Positions 5,748-6,653 of a stretch of 6,653 nucleotides of DNA are shown here, in pieces. The stretch covers positions 1 to 6,653 of the forward strand of contig MHXM01000164.1 of NCBI GenBank assembly GCA_001825565.1, read 5' to 3'. The DNA is from Desulfuromonadaceae bacterium GWC2_58_13. GTDB lineage: Bacteria; Desulfobacterota; Desulfuromonadia; Desulfuromonadales; Trichloromonadaceae. Each line of letters opens with the position of its first letter. Positions within the stretch are counted from its first letter, which is position 1. The position numbers and the translations under genes are program-made. The notes below the pieces were generated by a model. It did no database searches. It saw only the letters and a program-made list of their open reading frames with translations, and was not told the DNA's origin.

Positions 5748-6545
5748 TTACCATCTTTCCAGATTTCGTTCGGTAAACAGCTCATCAGCCAACCCCGAAT
5801 TATAGACGACTTTTTCATTTTTCATGACAGTCCGATGGCTATTGATAACATCGAACATACTGACCGCCATTTCGGTCCAAACCCCTTGAACGTTTTCAAT
5901 ATTGTTAACTCTGTACTCTTTGAACAATCGATTTTTTTTATCGAAATAATCGACTTTTACGGGCACATTGATATCCTTGATAACCCAGGATTTAATAAGG
6001 GAGTACTCTGTCTTGGTCATTTTCTTCGGCACACTCTCAAGTACGAAACATACCGCCTGACCGATTTTTTCGACGGCAACTACCTTATGATCCCAGAGAT
6101 CCACATCTCTGCGTTCCATATCTTCATAGGTGAAGTCTGTATTGACGAAACTGTGACCTTTTTGCGAAGAGACAATTCTCCGAGTCCGCTTCAGGACCGG
6201 CAGGTACAAAAACTGCTCAGTTTCTCCCTTGCCCAACTCTACAGAAAGGAAGGCTGTTCCGGCAATATCGGCAGGTGCCGCAAACCGCAATACTTGCTGA
6301 GACAGATCGCCCTGATCTTTTCGATAAAGCACAAAACTGCGTTCACGCCGATTATTGTTTTTATCAATCAGTTCCATTTTTCCTTGGCCCAAAAAATCGT
6401 CGCCATTCTCGCGATTGCGAACCAGTTGCGCCAACTCACGACCACCAATCCCAAAATTGTCTTCTCCGATAGCTTGCCCCATCATTCCGAAGAGAGCGAA
6501 AAAAAACATCAAAAATCCAAAGGGTATCTTCATCTGTCCGTTCAT
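5748..6545 (-). CDS. LolA-like outer-membrane lipoprotein-sorting family protein
   Basis: A periplasmic protein of about 265 aa in the family usually named 'outer membrane lipoprotein-sorting protein'. It has a LolA-type half-barrel fold that can shield an acyl chain or other hydrophobic ligand. The N-terminus has a signal peptide (hydrophobic core within IPFGFLMFFFALFGMM, likely cleavage before EDN). Family-like blocks are LRFAAPADIAGTAFLSVE (86-103), QFLYLPVLKRTRRI (111-124) and SSQKGHSFVNTDFTYEDM (126-143). The start is uncertain. ATG 6545 has AAAGGA about 13 bases upstream; ATG 6533 has only GGA three bases away; a TTG at 6578 would extend the frame by 11 codons and places extra residues before the signal peptide. 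The first gene of the operon, it ends seven bases before the barrel gene. True LolA is shorter and its gene is not in such an operon, so a dedicated carrier for the RND pump's cargo is more likely. Confidence 0.82.
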   Translation of the reverse strand: MNGQMKIPFGFLMFFFALFGMMGQAIGEDNFGIGGRELAQLVRNRENGDDFLGQGKMELIDKNNNRRERSFVLYRKDQGDLSQQVLRFAAPADIAGTAFLSVELGKGETEQFLYLPVLKRTRRIVSSQKGHSFVNTDFTYEDMERRDVDLWDHKVVAVEKIGQAVCFVLESVPKKMTKTEYSLIKSWVIKDINVPVKVDYFDKKNRLFKEYRVNNIENVQGVWTEMAVSMFDVINSHRTVMKNEKVVYNSGLADELFTERNLERW

Positions 6546-6653
6546 AACTTGAGCACAATCCTTTCCGGGCCAAATCAACCGTAAGTAGCCAGAACTATAG
6601 TGCGGATGGAAAAACTATAACATTTTTACAATAACGATGGTGCCTAATCAAAA
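6546..6653 (-). promoter_or_regulatory. Upstream region of the export operon, candidate promoter
   Basis: Any promoter for the three-gene operon in this window should lie here. On the minus strand TATAGTT occurs twice (6593-6599 and 6613-6619), and either copy could serve as a -10 box. Neither has a convincing -35 box at 16-18 bases: TTGTAA at 6631-6626 is wrongly spaced for both. The area is A/T-rich. The window ends before any upstream gene, so transcription from further upstream is not excluded. Confidence 0.25.

Noticed and set aside
5712..6584. 290-codon plus-strand open frame
   Set aside because: It is antisense to the LolA-like gene across nearly its whole length. The minus-strand product has a signal peptide and family motifs, while this one shows none, so it is a shadow frame.
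6623..6650. Possible second sigma-54 promoter before the export operon (GGCACCAT on the minus strand)
   Set aside because: TAGGCACCAT resembles the -24 element, but 12 bases after GG the sequence is AT rather than GC, so the obligatory -12 element is missing.
1..6653. CRISPR array, tRNA, rRNA or complete insertion sequence
   Set aside because: No regularly spaced repeats, cloverleaf, ribosomal segments or transposase gene with terminal repeats were seen on reading both strands.

Overview
The window looks like chromosomal DNA of a Gram-negative bacterium. It encodes an exosortase-sorted (PEP-CTERM) surface protein, a predicted outer-membrane beta-barrel protein and an RND-type inner-membrane exporter. 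This mix, with a classical sigma-54 promoter, fits the Desulfuromonadales/Geobacter-like former deltaproteobacteria or a similar proteobacterium. That placement is inference from gene content only.

Layout: (1) Bases 1-356, minus strand: the N-terminal 118 codons of a membrane-bound CAAX/Ste24-type M48 metalloprotease, cut by the window edge. (2) Bases 357-815: a divergent intergenic region holding three inverted repeats, a recurring heptamer TCTTGCC and a near-perfect sigma-54 promoter at 651-666. (3) Bases 816-1634, plus strand: a 272-aa secreted protein with signal peptide and C-terminal PEP-CTERM signal. (4) Bases 1663-1710: a long perfect hairpin, readable as a bidirectional terminator between convergent units. 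(5) Bases 1711-1893: a short stretch with no recognisable gene. (6) Bases 6545-1894, minus strand: a compact three-gene operon encoding, in transcription order, a LolA-like periplasmic protein, an outer-membrane beta-barrel protein (DUF1302-like) and an RND/MMPL-type exporter. Its promoter should lie in the last ~100 bases of the window.

How they may work together: the three minus-strand genes cover inner membrane (RND pump), periplasm (LolA-fold carrier) and outer membrane (barrel), so they plausibly form one envelope-spanning export route for a hydrophobic or lipid-like cargo; the substrate cannot be read from the sequence. The PEP-CTERM gene is a separate unit. Its sigma-54 promoter matches the known control of some exosortase systems by the PrsK/PrsR two-component system with RpoN. 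No exosortase, prsK or prsR gene is inside the window.

The most interesting signal is the control region of the PEP-CTERM gene: the sigma-54 promoter, an 18-bp dyad centred about 83 bases upstream of the predicted transcription start, and repeated half-sites. I see no CRISPR array, tRNA, rRNA, complete insertion sequence or clear new defence system.
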